A model generated the notes under the pieces. It had not been told where the DNA came from and made no database searches. It saw nothing but the letters and a program-made list of their open reading frames with translations. DNA of 64,000 bases, taken from positions 67,550,784 to 67,614,783 of the forward strand of contig CM070910.1 in the NCBI GenBank assembly GCA_036417435.1, read 5' to 3'. Numbering within the stretch: the stretch's first letter is position 1; every line of letters starts with the position of its first letter. Source of the stretch: Inia geoffrensis (taxonomy: Eukaryota; Chordata; Mammalia; Artiodactyla; Iniidae). Made by a program: the position numbers and the translations under genes. Shown one piece after another: positions 1 through 13,114 of this stretch.

Positions 1-1118
1 CATAGCTTTGTCACCTCCTCTCGCCTGCTCCAGCAGTGTAGGAAAGATCCAGCTCCATTAGGACATGATGTTGCTAAAAGTAAAAGATTCCGTTTTTTGT
101 AAGGCTGTGATTATGGGGCCTTGAGCAGCGTGCCACCCCTCTCCTGGGGCACAGTCCCCAGATCTCCTGACCCATCACATCAGGCTCGGGTAGATGGACT
201 CAGTGCTGCAGCCATGAATATACACTGCCAGAACCAGCAGAGAAGACCTTCATCACATGAGTAGAAAATGCTGTTCCAAGTCTTATAAAAATCCCCAAGC
301 CCTGTTTTCAATTTATGCCTGAAGCCCAGATGCCTGACCCCTGTAATAATCCAGAGTGACAAAACTGTTAGAAGTTTCCTTTCACAAGCTCTGTCCAGCA
401 GCACACGGACCACGTCCTGAGGGAATGAGCTCCCCAGCTCTGCAGACAGCACCCAAGCGTGCCCTCTGCCAGCTACGTTTTCATCATTTCATCTTCCTTT
501 CTTCCACAGCAGAGAGATGATACATCAGAACCCAAGGGAACAAAGGGTGGGGGGTCATAGTTTCAGTGGGTCAGATTTTGAACCCATGAGTGGCATGTGG
601 ACTCACACCACAGTGCACGAGTCTGGTAGTCTGACCTTGTTTCTTTCAGGCCCTAAACCCAAAGGTCAGAGCCACTCGCCTTGTGTGTGCCAACTGCTGG
701 ATGAGGTCACCGCCTCCTTGGGAGCAACCAGAGAGCAAGGCGGGATTACTTCCTGACCTCTCACGGGTCTTAGTCCCCCAGGGCACCCTCCATTCTGCCC
801 AGTACATGAGCCAGTCTCATCTGTAGCACAATGTATATTGCACATTATGGAACCATAATGTGATGAAAAAAACACTCTTTGGAATGATCCAACCAAAAGA
901 TTCCATTCAACATGCAAGACTGTTATCCCAGGTGCCCCTAATACTGTATTTTGCATTTGTTTATCATTCCTTAGGCCATTCCTGACCGGTGATTTTTAGC
1001 CTAGGTATGTCTGCTTGCCTGAGAGCAGTGGAACACAGCTCCATTAATACCAGTGAGCTGGGACTGGCTTGCTATTTCTCATCACTTCATTCCACTGTAA
1101 CTTGATGATCATTACCTT

Positions 1119-1409
1119 TTTTTTATTATTATTTTATTTTTATTTTTGCTGTGTTGGGACTTCGTTTCTGTGCGAGGGCTTTCTCTAGTTGTGGCAAGCC
1201 GGGGCCACTCTTCATCGCGGTGCACGGGCCTCTCACTATCGCGGCTTCTCTTGTTGCAGAGCACAGGCTCCAGACGCGCAGGCTCAGTACTTGTGGCTCA
1301 CGGGCCTAGTTGCTCCGCGGCATGTGGGATCCTCCCAGACCAGGGCTCGAACCTGTGTCCCCTGCATCGGCAGGCAGATTCTCAACCACTGCACCACCAG
1401 GGAAGCCCC
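1119..1409 (-). mobile_element. CHR-type SINE, long form
   Basis: Poly-T start, long-form body ('CTCTAGTTGTGG', 'GGGCTCGAACC') and end 'CCACCAGGGAAGCC'. Flanked by a perfect 12-base target duplication GATCATTACCTT at 1107-1118 and 1410-1421. Confidence 0.95.
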
Positions 1410-2139
1410 GATCATTACCTTCTTAAATAACATTGTTATGGGTCATTAGTTTTGTGGGTGATTCTCCACCTCCTGCCCCCTCTTATTTTTCCCATTATCA
1501 GAGCCTTACTTGTTACAAACAGAAAGTAAATAACAACGCAGGCTTGTGGCCCCGGTTTCATAAACATGCACGTTCACGCCGGTACCCGGATATTTGCTTT
1601 CTGAGTACGTGAGCTTAAATGATTCCTCAAAATGGAAAGACAGTGCAGGCTACTCAAGATGGAGGCTACACCAATATTTAGAAAGCCACTGCCTATTTTA
1701 ACACTGGCCTGCATGTGTGATGGGCACCCACTTTCTGTTTAGTGTATTTGGAGCTATTGCAACTGGGCTGAAATGCACCAGAGATGGGTTCCTGGAAGGG
1801 ACAGCAGTGGCAGTTCAAAAGGTACCCATTGTATCAAAGCAACCCTTGACCCCGATTGGACCCAGTCGGGGGCAATTCAGTACACTCCAGGTGTCCTGCT
1901 TACAAGTCCCTGCTTCAAGGGATCCCACAGACCTTAGTAGTCTCCTCTTCTCCTGAACTGGACAGGATTTCTTAGTTGACAACTGATCATGTCATCTTGT
2001 GACATGTCATCTTGCCTTTCCATTGTTGATTTATGTGGTTCCTGAAAATTAACTTATTGTTCTTATCTCCTCTTCAAAGCTAAATTGTAGGTTTCTTGAG
2101 CACAGGGCTGAGTCTTGTACTTAACCATTTTCCATAGCA

Positions 2140-2330
2140 CTTAGGTTGGAATCCCAACTCTCTACTTACTAGCTCTAGGACCTTGGACGCACTCCTTCAC
2201 CTCCTTGCTTCTCAGTTTCCCTGTCTACAGAATAGCTGCAATCATGCCTGCCTTCCACTGTGTTAGGAGAACCAGCTAGCACGGTGCTGGGCGCTAGCAG
2301 GAGCTTGGTGAATATTAACCGACTCTCTAG
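2140..2330 (+). repeat. MIR-like relic
   Basis: Recognisable MIR text: 'CTTACTAGCTC', 'GACCTTGG', 'CTCAGTTTCC', then 'GTGAATATTAAC' near the end. Confidence 0.6.
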
Positions 2331-2935
2331 ACAAAGCCCTGCGCGCAGAAGCTGAGCAAAATTTAGCAGAATTAAATATGACGAAGCATGGTTTAAACTC
2401 GTGGGAGGGAAGAGCTAATTATGGACTCTTGAAATTTCATGGTGAGGACACCGTTTTCTCTGACCTGGGATTGAATGACATTTTACGACCCTGTTTTTAT
2501 TCATGACTCGTTCATGACCATGTGACAATCATTTCAAGCTCATCATGTCTCCTGAGCCCCCAAAGGATCAATGAACTGATTTGGGATGTAGAGACTGTGC
2601 TTATTGGCATCCTTGGACCCACTCATACATTTAAGTATCAGCTTGGCCCTGAGCAGAGAAGCCTTCTGCAGCTCCTTGCTGCCATGAGGCAAGTGGTGAT
2701 GCCCAGGACTGCTCTAGTGATCCTCAAGAGTGTCCCTTAGCTTCTTTAGCAATTTTCTTTAAAAGCAGCCATAGCGGGGGATAGTGGTACAGCTTACTGA
2801 GACCGCATCAAAATAAAAAAGAAATGGGGATGAGAGTATGAGGAGGACCTGTGTTAAAAAAAAACATAAATATCATCAAGATGAGTTTCGCCAGTTTCCC
2901 GTATAAAGAGCGCATCTGCCAAAACTCAAGATGTG

Positions 2936-3153
2936 GGGCTTCCCTGGTGGCGCAGTGGTTGAGAGTCCGCCTGCTGATGCAGGGGACACGGGTTCGTGCC
3001 CCGGTCCGGGAGGATCCCACATGCCATGGAGCGGTTGGGCCCACGAGCCATGGCCGCTGAGCCTGCGCATCCGGAGCCTGTGCTCCGCAACGGGAGAGGC
3101 CACAACAGTGAGAGGCCCGTGTACTGCAAAAAACAACAAAAAAATCAACGAAA
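2936..3153 (+). mobile_element. CHR-type SINE, ~200-base form
   Basis: Starts 'GGCTTCCCTGGTGGCGCAG' and ends 'GAGAGGCCCGTGTAC' plus an A-rich tail. Perfect 15-base duplication AAAACTCAAGATGTG at 2921-2935 and 3154-3168. Confidence 0.96.
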
Positions 3154-5481
3154 AAAACTCAAGATGTGTATTATCCACTCTACAATTGGCAGATTGCCTA
3201 GGAGCAGAGCAGAAGATGCTTACTGATGGAGGGGTCAGCTCTGCCTTGATTCTGCTATTTTCTCTTTGTGGTGGAGCCAGGCCACAATGAAGAAATGGGT
3301 CCTGTGACATTGTCATCAACCTTCTTTGGTTACTTATCATTATGCACTTCCTTACCTTACACTCCCTTTTATAGGTTCCTGGGAGAAAAGTACATTAAAA
3401 AGACATTTGCTGAATCTATTGCCATGTCAGCGTAGTAGAACGAAAGTGTAGGTCAGGTGAACTCCCTTTCAATGTAGGTGCTAGGGGACGTGACAAATAA
3501 GCACCCCTGCCTGCCATTGATTAATTGGTGTAGTGTGTTGGTTTACACAGTGCCTTGCTCCAAAAGTAACTTGAGACAGCACTCACCAAGCAGAGTGTGT
3601 TGTCACCTTCTGGACACTATAGTTGTATGTTAGGGGCACAGTTAGACTTCAGACATATTCAGTAATATACAAGCTTTTATCAGATGTTTAGAGACCCTCC
3701 TTAGGTGCAGGGTTACAAAGAGAAGTGAAACAATCCCTGATCTGAAGAAGCCTTGCTGTCTACTGGTAGAAACTGACACAATTAAGTGCAATAAAAGGGA
3801 GATGGCAATGATTGCCCTTGTAGAACTATAATGTGGGTCTTGCAGTCATGGGTTTTTGTTGTGGTTTTTTTTTTTTAAACCAAACATCTCAGGACTCAGT
3901 ATCTGATGGAGAAATTTTTTTTGAATTGTATTTAAAGTACTTCAAAAATACTAACAATTAAAATTCCATTCAGCTATGTATCTAAGAAATTTCCCTTACT
4001 AGGCATTCCCTTAGAATGCAGTGATATAAAATGAGCACTGCCCTTGGGGAAGGCAGGGTGTTTCCTTTCTTCGGCTATGGGGGCTGAGAGGATGGTGTCA
4101 TTCGCTCTCTAAGAAGTTTGCAGAGGGCTCCCAGAAGAGTTGATGTCTGTGTTGAGTCTTGAACAGCACATATAGGTCCTCACAAGAGTTTGGGCTCTGT
4201 GTGCTATTCTGAATTCAATCCATGTGGCAGTCAGCTCCAAAGCCTGCGGGTTCGTCTTGCTCTGCACTTATTCCCCTAGCAGATATTTTTTAGTCACTGC
4301 TACTGTAGCTTCCAGCAAGGACCCCATGACCTCTGCTTTCATTTGTTTTGTACACATGATTCATGGACCTGCCTCCCCTCCCTTCCTTATGGAGGGGACC
4401 TGCCTCCCCTCCCTTAGGGTCAGCAGTGCTTGCAAGAACGTAGAGGATGCGTGGGTTTGTGTATAGGGTAAGGAAGCCTGCCCGGAACACCAGCAAGTTT
4501 AATCCATTTTCATTCGAAAGAACCACTGGCCTTAAGCAACATATTTCTAATGGTCTAAGCCATACAGCGTGTGTGTGCATGCAGGCATGCGCGTGTACAC
4601 AAGATGTGCATAAATAGCACGTTTCCAATCTGCGGGAAACATGTAATGGACAAGCGGCACATGACAGTAGGCTCATTTACCAGGAAAGAAGACAGCTGCG
4701 TGGCAAAGTTGCTGCTTATAATTAGGGAAGGAGTTGCCCCTGTCCTGTGCCATTCAACAACTTCAGCCATTTAAATGACAGCCGGCTTGTTTAGCTCTAA
4801 CCACCCTCCACCCTTTTTAGGGGCCAGGAGTTAATTTCTTTTTGAGAACGCTGCTTTGGACTGTCATCTCTAGTATCCTTGTAAGATGGGATATGACGTG
4901 ATGACTGGAACATCTCAACTAGCAACCATGATGAATGAGCAAAAAACAGGAGTTGCTTTCAACGTCTCTTTTTAACTTTGTGAGGGAAAAACTCTTTTCA
5001 AAACCCCGTGGACTTTCCGGTTTCTAACAGGGCCATATTGCTAGTTCTGCAGTGGACGAGAAAACTATAATGATTTCTTTGGCTCGAGTGAGCTGTGAGA
5101 AGTATCACAGCACTCCTGACGTACAGTGGCTCTCAACAGGACGGATGGGGAGGGAAATTAATAGGCTTGCCATTGTTACCGTGCATTTTTGCCAGAATAT
5201 TTCATTAGTGTAAACACTGAACCCACTGTCATCTTGTTAAGCCACTTGACCCTGATGATTTTCAATTCTGTGTGTCATGATGAGTAGAGCACTGGCACGC
5301 ACGAGACAGGCCCTAATGACTGGAAGCAGCATCACTGCTGACCCAGGACGAGATTAATTGCTCCTTTGCAGTCTTTATCCTGGGACATTAGCGCTGTCTG
5401 GTTATCTTGCTTCAGTTGAGGGATTCGGGACAATAGCAGTGCTGATGGTAACGGTCGGCAATTCCCCTGTTTGTTTTGCAG

Positions 5482-7074
5482 GTCACGGCCAGGGGTTTTG
5501 GGCCGCTGTTGCAGTTCGCCTACACCGCCAAGCTGTTACTCAGCAGAGAAAACATCCGCGAGGTCATCCGCTGTGCCGAGTTCCTGCGCATGCACAACCT
5601 GGAGGACTCCTGCTTCAGCTTCCTGCAGACCCAGCTCCTAAACAGCGAGGATGGCCTGTTTGTGTGCCGAAAGGACGGTGCGTGCCAGCGCCCGCACGAG
5701 GACCGTGAGAACAGCGCCGGAGAGGAAGAGGAGGAGGAGACGATGGATTCGGAGACGGCCAAGATGCCTTGCCCCAGGGACCAGATGCTTCCAGACCCCA
5801 TCAGCTTTGAGGCCACTGCCATCCCAGTAGCAGAGAAGGAAGAAGTTTTGCTGCCGGAGTCCGACGTGCCCGCGGACACCAAGGAGAGCGCGGCAAAGGA
5901 CGCATTAACGCAGTACCCCAGATACAAGAAATACCAGCTTGCATGTACCAAGAATGTCTATAACGCATCATCACACAGTACCTCAGGTTTTGCAAGCACA
6001 TTCGGTGAAGAGAACTCTGGCAACAGCCTCAAGCCGGGGCTTGCCATGGGGCAGATTAAAAGCGAGCCGCCCAGCGAAGAGAACGAAGAAGAGAGCATCA
6101 CGCTCTGCCTGTCTGGAGATGAGCCTGACGTCAGAGACAGAGCCGGGGACGTGGAAATGGACGGGAAACAGCCCCGCCCCGCCCCCGCGCCCGCCCCCGC
6201 CCCCCCTGCCGGGGCCGCCTGCCTGGAGAGGTCCAGGGGCGCGTCCTCCCCCTCCTGCTTAAGGTCTCTGTTCAGCCTAACAAAAAGTGTGGAGTTGTCC
6301 GGCCTGCCCGGTACCTCTCAGCAGCACTTTGCCAGGAGTTCCGCGTGCCCTTTTGACAAGGGGATCACTCAGGGTGACCTTAAAAGTGACTACGCCCCTT
6401 TCCCGGGGAACTACGGACAGCCCCACATGGGCCAGAAGGACGCGTCCAGCTTCACAGTGGGGTCGCCCCTCAAGGGGCCTGGGTTGGAGGCGCTCTGTAA
6501 ACAGGAAGGAGAGCTGGACCGGAGAAGTGTGATCTTCTCCTCCAGCGCTTGTGACCAAGTGAGCGCCGCGGCGCACTCGTACTCTGGGGTAAGCGGTTTG
6601 GACAAAGACCTCTCCGAGCCGGTGCCAAAGGGCCTGTGGGTGGGGACTGGCCAGTCCCTCCCCAGCTCACAGGCCTACCCTCACGGTGGGCTGATGGCTG
6701 AACACTTGCCAGGAAGGATGCGGCCCAACACCAGCTGCCCGGTGCCAATCAAAGTCTGCCCTCGCTCGCCCCCGTTGGAGGCCAGGACTCGGACTTCGAG
6801 TTCGTGTTCCTCCTACTCGTACGCCGAGGACGGGAGCGGGGGCTCGCCCTGCAGCCTGCCTCTCTGCGAGTTCTCCTCCTCGCCCTGTTCCCAGGGAGCC
6901 AGATTCCTGGCCACAGAACATCAGGAACCAGGCCTGATGGGAGATGGAATGTACAACCAAGTCCGACCCCAGATTAAATGTGAGCAGTCTTACGGCACCA
7001 ACTCAAGCGACGAATCCGGATCGTTCTCGGAAGCAGACAGTGAGTCGTGTCCTGTGCAGGACAGGGGCCAGGAG
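5482..7074 (+). CDS. BACH2: BACH2 large central coding exon (end of BTB domain plus regulatory region)
   Basis: The exon opens in phase 0 after a TTTTGCAG acceptor with V-T-A-R-G-F-G-P-L-L-Q, the last part of the BTB/POZ domain (about residue 82 on). It closes at CAG-GAG before GTAGGG, for 531 codons. The BTB remainder is followed by an acidic run of Glu, a long disordered part and several Cys-Pro dipeptides (MPCPRD, ACPFDK, SCPVP, VCPRS, SCPVQ) of the kind that bind heme in BACH proteins. Two I-K-x-E motifs near residues 274 and 580 fit SUMO sites. R-T-R-T-S-S puts a serine at residue 521, the Akt-type site known in human BACH2. A Pro-Ala repeat lies near 6172-6225. The open frame runs past the donor to a stop at 7179, but splicing to the next exon restores the family sequence. 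Confidence 0.97.
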
Positions 7075-9079
7075 GTAGGGAACCCGACTAAATTCAAGCA
7101 TGTGATCCACCCTCAGTCCTTTATCTGGACTCTCCCTGCCCCCCACCACTGCCAGCTTGTTCTTGTTTGTCAAGATTAAAGGTTACAGTAAAGGGACTGT
7201 CTCCCTCATCCGCAGAGGCAGGAGGCTTCCGGGCGATTCCAAATTAACCACTTTGTCCTAGAAAGCACTTGAAATTTGATCGAGATTTCAGTACTCAACA
7301 AGCAGAGGCAAAGTGCTTAGTGAAAACAGTAAGTCTAATGCCTGAAAGCGTGCGCAGGTGCTTCCAATCCCCGCCCCCCTCTCTCCTTCTCGTCCCTCTG
7401 CTTTGAAAGGATGCCATACCCCTCACCCTCATCCTTGCCCCTGGCCTCTTCAGTGTGAAGGAAAATATAGAATCGCTTTCAAAACTGACTGGTTGAAACT
7501 AGAGAGACCCACGCTAAACAGGTGCTTTCCCAGCACCTTTAAGTTTCCTTGTCAGATGGGACTCTGGAGCCATCCCTTGTCCATTCGTTTCGATGCAGGT
7601 GATGGACAGCTCATCATCTGTCCCAGTCCCAGTGTCACAGAGGAAGCACCCTTGTCAGTCACTCATAGCTGTATAATGTGTCATTTCCCAAGCTCCCCAC
7701 AAATGGTGAGAGTCATTTTAAGGAACAGTGAGGTTGAGTAGTGGTTTCTGTCCACCCTGAAAGCAAAGTACCTTCTAGATAAAAATTCCCAAAGGCTCCA
7801 TCTGCATCTTCCCAATGCCGGGAGGGGAAGCAGGAGCAACGCCAGCCACATCGTGAGGAAGACTCACGTGGCCAAGGAGAGAAAGAATAGACGCCCTCAG
7901 ATGTCCCCCCTTCCCCTGTAACATGAGAGGCCCCCGGAAAGATCTGAGGGTGTCTGTGTCATGACCTGGCACGGTCTTGCTGATCGCCAAGGAACCAGCC
8001 TGAGACTGCCACCTGTGTCTCAGACCTGCCTCCGGAGCAGGACAGAGCGTGCCCGGTGAGAAGTCCCTCCCGAGGGCTGCTTCTCCAAAAAACACAGGAG
8101 GAAATGAAGCGTGGCCCTCATCATGCCAGTGCCCTCCGCCCGCGTCTGCGCTCCCTGGTTATTAGCCTCTAGTGAAGCAGGGATGTTAACCCAACCAGAC
8201 AGCAGAAATGCCACCCAGGGTGAGGTGGGTTTTCACAGAGCCACGTGCGGTTTATTCAGCCTCTGCGAGGTTGGCGAGAAGCACATGAAGATTTTAGATC
8301 GGGCACGTTTTGAAAATAGATTCCAAAACTTCCTGTGCCAACTACAGAAGTGCCCTGTGGTCACTTCCTCGTTTTCTGGCTAGCCGGGTCCCCGCTCTTC
8401 TGTTACTGCCTGGCAAAGATGGAAAAAGAAACATACTGAGAGGATTTAATTTAGCTAAAAGTCATTAAAAAGGAAATTTGAATGGGAAGCTATTGCTGCT
8501 TGAATACACTGTATCCCCTCAGGTTTGGGATGGAGGGTTGGGCTCAGTGCCCCGAGCCAGACTCACATCTGTGTCGTCACATCTGTGTCCCTGACCTGAG
8601 AGGATTGAGGTTTCGTGAGAACAGTGAAAGGCTGTGCGTTCTCTTTCCTCACTCATTTCTTTCCGTCTGATCACAACATTTAGGAGGTTTTCTTTTTTCC
8701 CTGAAATTATTCATAGGCATCCCTGATGCAGAAGCCCAGTCACTGGGTCCATCGGCATAATGATTTCCCTTGCCAAGGATGTCTCCAGAAAAGGACAAAT
8801 GCCTTTGAGTCTTTGTTTTCTTTATATCTCTCCCTTAAGAGAAGCCTCACCATTAACTAAAGGGAGTGTGTGTTTATGACATTTGCATATGTTTAAGGAC
8901 CTGTCAGTTTCAGATAAATCTCCTTTTGTCTCTCTCATGTCCCCAAAGAGAACTTAAAGTCACTTCTTGGAACTAAATGCTGCCAACAAGAGCACATGTG
9001 TCTTTCCTGTGTTCAGGCCTTATCACTTGTCTACCTTAGACCTTTTCAGTTTTAAATGAGTCGATGAAAAGGAAAAATC

Positions 9080-9175
9080 GGGGCTTCCTTGGCGGTCCAG
9101 TGTTTAGGGCTCTGCGCGTCCACTGCAGGGGGCGCAGGTTCTATCCCTGGTTGGGGTGGGTGGGGAGGGAAAAAA
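9080..9175 (+). mobile_element. CHR-type SINE, short form, degraded
   Basis: 'GGGGCTTCCTTGGCGGTCC' to 'TATCCCTGGTTGGGG' with a G/A-rich tail; the usual 3' part is missing. Confidence 0.8.
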
Positions 9176-9733
9176 AAGAACAGGAAGAACCATTCAACCT
9201 ACCAAATAGTCATGAACAGGACTAGTCTCCCCTCCAAAAAGACCGCTGTTTTCAAAAATATTTTTATTTTCACTTTAAAGAAATAAATCTGTTCTTTGCA
9301 TTTCTAAACAGTCTCGAAAGAAGAGACATTTTCCAAATGTCTGTGTCATTTCGGGAATCACATTTAGCCCCTCTCGGTAGTACATTTTGGGTAGGATTGT
9401 TATAGTGAAGCTAAGGTTTCTTCCCAATTTGTCGTTTTAGTTTTCCTAAGGTAGAGATTAGGTTTTGCAAGAACTGTCTCAGGGGCTTAGCATGACTGTT
9501 CCTCTTTGAGTGAATACTTTGCTTTGGGGAGTTTCTTTGACCTAGTGGAAGTGTGGTCTCCAGTAGTAACACTGAAGGCAGACCCTTCACAAAGTGAATC
9601 ATAACTGATCCAGAAGCCAACATCTCCTGGGCTGATCTTCCCCGATCTGCTCTTGTGTAAGGTTCCAGGTGACTTCTCTTCCAAGTGAACCCCAAAGAGA
9701 TGCCAGAGCCAGAAACCAAAAAAAGAGTTTCCA

Positions 9734-9868
9734 GGGGACTTCCCTGGTGGTCCAGTGGTTAAGAGTCTGCGCTTCTACTGCAGGGGGCTCGGGTTCGATC
9801 CCTGGTCAGGGAACTAAGATCCCGCATGCCGTGTGGCATGGCCAAAAAATAAATAAAATTCAAAAAAG
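9734..9868 (+). mobile_element. CHR-type SINE, short form
   Basis: 'GGGGACTTCCCTGGTGGTCC', 'GGTTCGATCCCTGG', 'ATGGCCAAAAAAT'. Duplication AGAGTTTCCA at 9724-9733 and about 9870-9879. Confidence 0.93.
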
Positions 9869-10261
9869 AAGAGTTTCCACCTCCAGCCAGCCACCTGTTC
9901 AGTACTTCAGACTGACGGGTCCTGGCTTCCTCCCAGTCTCTCTTCCTCTGTAAAGACCCAAAATGTTAGATCAAAAGAAAAGTGTTAACCTACCTTATAT
10001 TCTGATTTCTAGTTACACCCTCTTAACTCTCCTATCTCGCCAGCATTGACTGCTCGTCCTAACTATTCCCCAGCTTTGAGGAAAGTTTAAATAAGCACAA
10101 TATTGTCCTTTATCAACAATCAGCTCTTTTAAGTTCTTTTTTTAAAATAGTCAATCACAGCACACCCAGCCCCTAACATACCAAATTTAGCAGGCTTTCT
10201 CTGTGCCTACAGCAATATACAAATACACATTTGCATCTCTAGGGGTTTGGGTTTTATTTTA

Positions 10262-10800
10262 ATACCATTTGCCATGTAATTACTAAGCAACTTGCTTTTT
10301 GCACATAGCTGTCTACTGTGTACGTGCCTCTAGGTCAATCGTGTAGGGTTGACACATGCTTCTTTAATATCCGTGGTTCCCATAAATCACAATTGACTCA
10401 TAAATCACCTATCAACAGACATTCCGGTTTCCAGTTTTTTCCCTCTTACCAACATTGGTGCAATAAACATTCTTGTGAACATGTTTAGCGGTGGTGCTTT
10501 TATTTTTGTGGGTTAGAGTCCCATACGTGGGTTAAAGGTTATACTCATTTGTTAAATACTACCTACCTACTTTCCCAAAGTGTTGTAGCAATTCACATAT
10601 CCTTCAGCAACTTATGAGTGTCCATTGCCCCCTGTTCTTGCCAGTAGGAGTGGTCACCAGTCCTTTTGCTTTTTGCCAATCTGATGGGCAAAACATGACT
10701 TCTAGTGAAGTTGATAACTTTCTTGTGTGTATTCGCCATTTTGTATTTCCCTCCCTGGACTCACCATCTGTCCACTTTTGGGGTATGTTGTTTGACTTTA
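10262..10800 (-). repeat. Old LINE relic, family uncertain
   Basis: Text such as 'GGTGCAATAAACATTCTTGTGAAC' neighbours and 'CCAAAGTGTTGTAGCAATTC' resembles antisense LINE sequence (L1/HAL1-like). No borders are seen. Confidence 0.35.
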
Positions 10801-10998
10801 GTCAATTTACAGGATCCTTAATCCTTAATATAGGAATATTAATCCTTTCTTCTCTTAATCCTATATCTTCTCCTGGTCTACTTTTTATAGTGTCTTTTTC
10901 CATTTAAAAAAAAATTTAAGTTTCATGTAATCAAATTATCAATCTTTTTCTTTATGACTTCTGGGTTTGCTATTTTACTTAAAAAGTCAACTTGGGAA

Positions 10999-11130
10999 TT
11001 TTTGTTTATTTATTTATTTTTGGCGGCACAGCACGGCTTGCGGGATCTTAGTTGCCCAACCAGGGATCAAACCCGTACCCTCTGCAGTGGAAGCATGAAG
11101 TCCTAACCACTAGACCGCCAGGGAAGTCCC
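10999..11130 (-). mobile_element. CHR-type SINE, short form
   Basis: Ends 'GACCGCCAGGGAAGTCCC'. Duplication CAACTTGGGAA at 10988-10998 and 11131-11141. Confidence 0.92.
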
Positions 11131-11405
11131 CAACTTGGGAACTTTTTCCTTCCAATGATGAAAAAATGGACAGGTCAGATTAAGTGAAAAAGGTAACATA
11201 AACAGTATATATAACAAGGTCCCAGTTTACTTTATAAAGAAACATAAATAACAAAAGCAGTATAGAGAATAAGATAAAATGGGAGGCAAAGTTGGCAAGA
11301 GGGAATACAGGGAAAGGTTAATTTCTATGTATTTCTGTAATGTTTGAATTCTGTATTCAAACAGATTCTTTATTCTGTATTCTTTATTCTGTATTCTCAC
11401 ACAGA

Positions 11406-12175
11406 TCCTTTTCTTAATTGAGATATAATTCATATACCATAAAATTCACTCTGTTAAAATGAACAGTTGAGTGGTTTTCAATGATTCACAAAGTTGTATG
11501 ACCATCACCAGTGTCTAATCCCAGAATATTTTCATAACCTCCCCCCCAAAAATCACATAATATCCAGCAGCAATCACTTCTCATTGCCCTCTTCCCTTAC
11601 CCCATGAAGTTACTAAACTATCTTCTGTCTCTATAGATTGCCTAGTCTAGACATTTCATTTCAAAGGAATCTTACAATATGTGGCCATTTGTGTCTGGCT
11701 TCTTTCATTTAGCATGTTTTCAAGGTTCCTCCTTGCCATTGATGTACCCACCAGGTACATTATCATGTATCAGTTCTTCACTCCTTTTTATTGCTGAGTA
11801 ATATTCCACTGTGTAGATATACCAATTTTGTTGATCCATTCATCAGTTGAGGGACACTTAGGTTATTTCCACTTTGGGGCCATTATCAGTTATCTGCTAT
11901 GAGCATTTGTGTACAAGTTTCTTGTAGACATGTGTTTCAGTTCTCTTCGTTATATACCAAGGAGTGGGATTGCTAAATCATATGAAAACTCTATGTTTAG
12001 CATTCTAAGGAACTACTAGACTGTTTTCCAAGGTAACTGAGCCATTTTACATTCCTACCAGCAATGTATGAGGGATCCAATTTCTCTGCATCCTCATCAA
12101 CATTTGTTACTGTCCATCTTTTTTATTATAGCCATTCTCCTGGTGTAAAGTGATATCTCATTGTGGTTTACAGGT
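11406..12175 (-). mobile_element. L1 fragment, antisense, old
   Basis: Reads as antisense L1 3' sequence: 'TTGAGATATAATTCATATACC', 'TTGCTGAGTAATATTCCACTG', 'GGAGTGGGATTGC', 'CCTGGTGTAAAGTGATATCTC'. Many changes show age. Confidence 0.8.
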
Positions 12176-12348
12176 TCGTTTTTAAATTTTGAAAATTATA
12201 GAAGAGTCACGAGCATTTGCCAAGTAGTAAGCATCTTAGTGACATAGTTTTGTACCACAAGCATTAACTGTAGATTTTAATAAAGAAGCACTAGGAAGAC
12301 AGTTTATTTGCGTAGTCAAAAGCATTGATTAATTGGACTTGCTTTATT

Positions 12349-12629
12349 TATTTTATTTTTTTGGCTGTGTTGGGTCTTTGTTGCTGCGCATGGGCTTTCT
12401 CTAGTTGCGGTGAGCGGGGGCTACTCTCTTGTTGCAGTGCACGGGCCCAGTAGTTGCAACTCACGGGCTCAGTAGTTGCAGCATTTAGGCTCTAGAGCAC
12501 AGGCTCAGTAGTTGTGGCGCATGGGCTTAGTTGCTCCGCGGCACGTGGTATCTTCCCAGGCCAGGGCTTGAACCCGTGTTCCCTGCATTGGCAGGTGGAT
12601 TCTTAGCCACTGTGCCACCAGGGAAGTCC
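12349..12629 (-). mobile_element. CHR-type SINE, long form
   Basis: Complete antisense copy ending 'CCACCAGGGAAGTCC'. Perfect 15-base duplication TGGACTTGCTTTATT at 12334-12348 and 12630-12644. Confidence 0.95.
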
Positions 12630-13114
12630 TGGACTTGCTTTATTAGCATGCTTCATGTCAAGAGGGATGAAAGTGTATGAGGGTGATGTGCGTACGTGTA
12701 TGTTGGTGTATGTGTCGGGGCAGGGAGAAATAATGCCCAGAGCAAACACAGAAATGTTACAGGACAGCCGTGTCTGACTCTATGTCTTCCACCCAAATGT
12801 TGGCTTCCAGACATATGTTGGATGTAAAATGTTTACAGTCGTTTTTGTGGTTTGTTGAATCAGGCATCTTTTTATAAGTAACTGTAGTTGGTCTGCTTAA
12901 TATTTAGAAAGAAAACCTTGCTGGGCAGCATCGAAGTCAGCCATATTTCTAATTAAAACAATGTTTTCACGTTGTCTAGAAAGACTCTTAGCATCTGCAA
13001 CTGCAAAGCATATCGTATGACTGAAAGAAGAAACTATGTGACAAAGAAAGATAGGGCTGATAAACAGAAATACTAATACTCCACAACGACTACTAGTACT
13101 ACTACTACTAATAA

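Larger units (their letters stand above)
1..5481 (+). other. BACH2: BACH2 intron upstream of the central exon
   Basis: No exon is recognised before 5482. The stretch holds an antisense SINE (1119-1409), a MIR-like relic (about 2140-2330) and a sense SINE (2936-3153). From about 3170 to 5481 I see no clear mobile element. That length without repeats beside a key exon may include conserved regulatory sequence, but no specific site can be named from one sequence. Confidence 0.8.

Noticed and set aside
1..5481. Search for the N-terminal BACH2 BTB exon
   Set aside because: No frame with the start of the BTB domain is present; it must lie before the window.
5520..6960. Several antisense and shifted frames across the BACH2 central exon
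   Set aside because: They are shadows of a GC-rich coding exon; the + frame alone matches BACH2.
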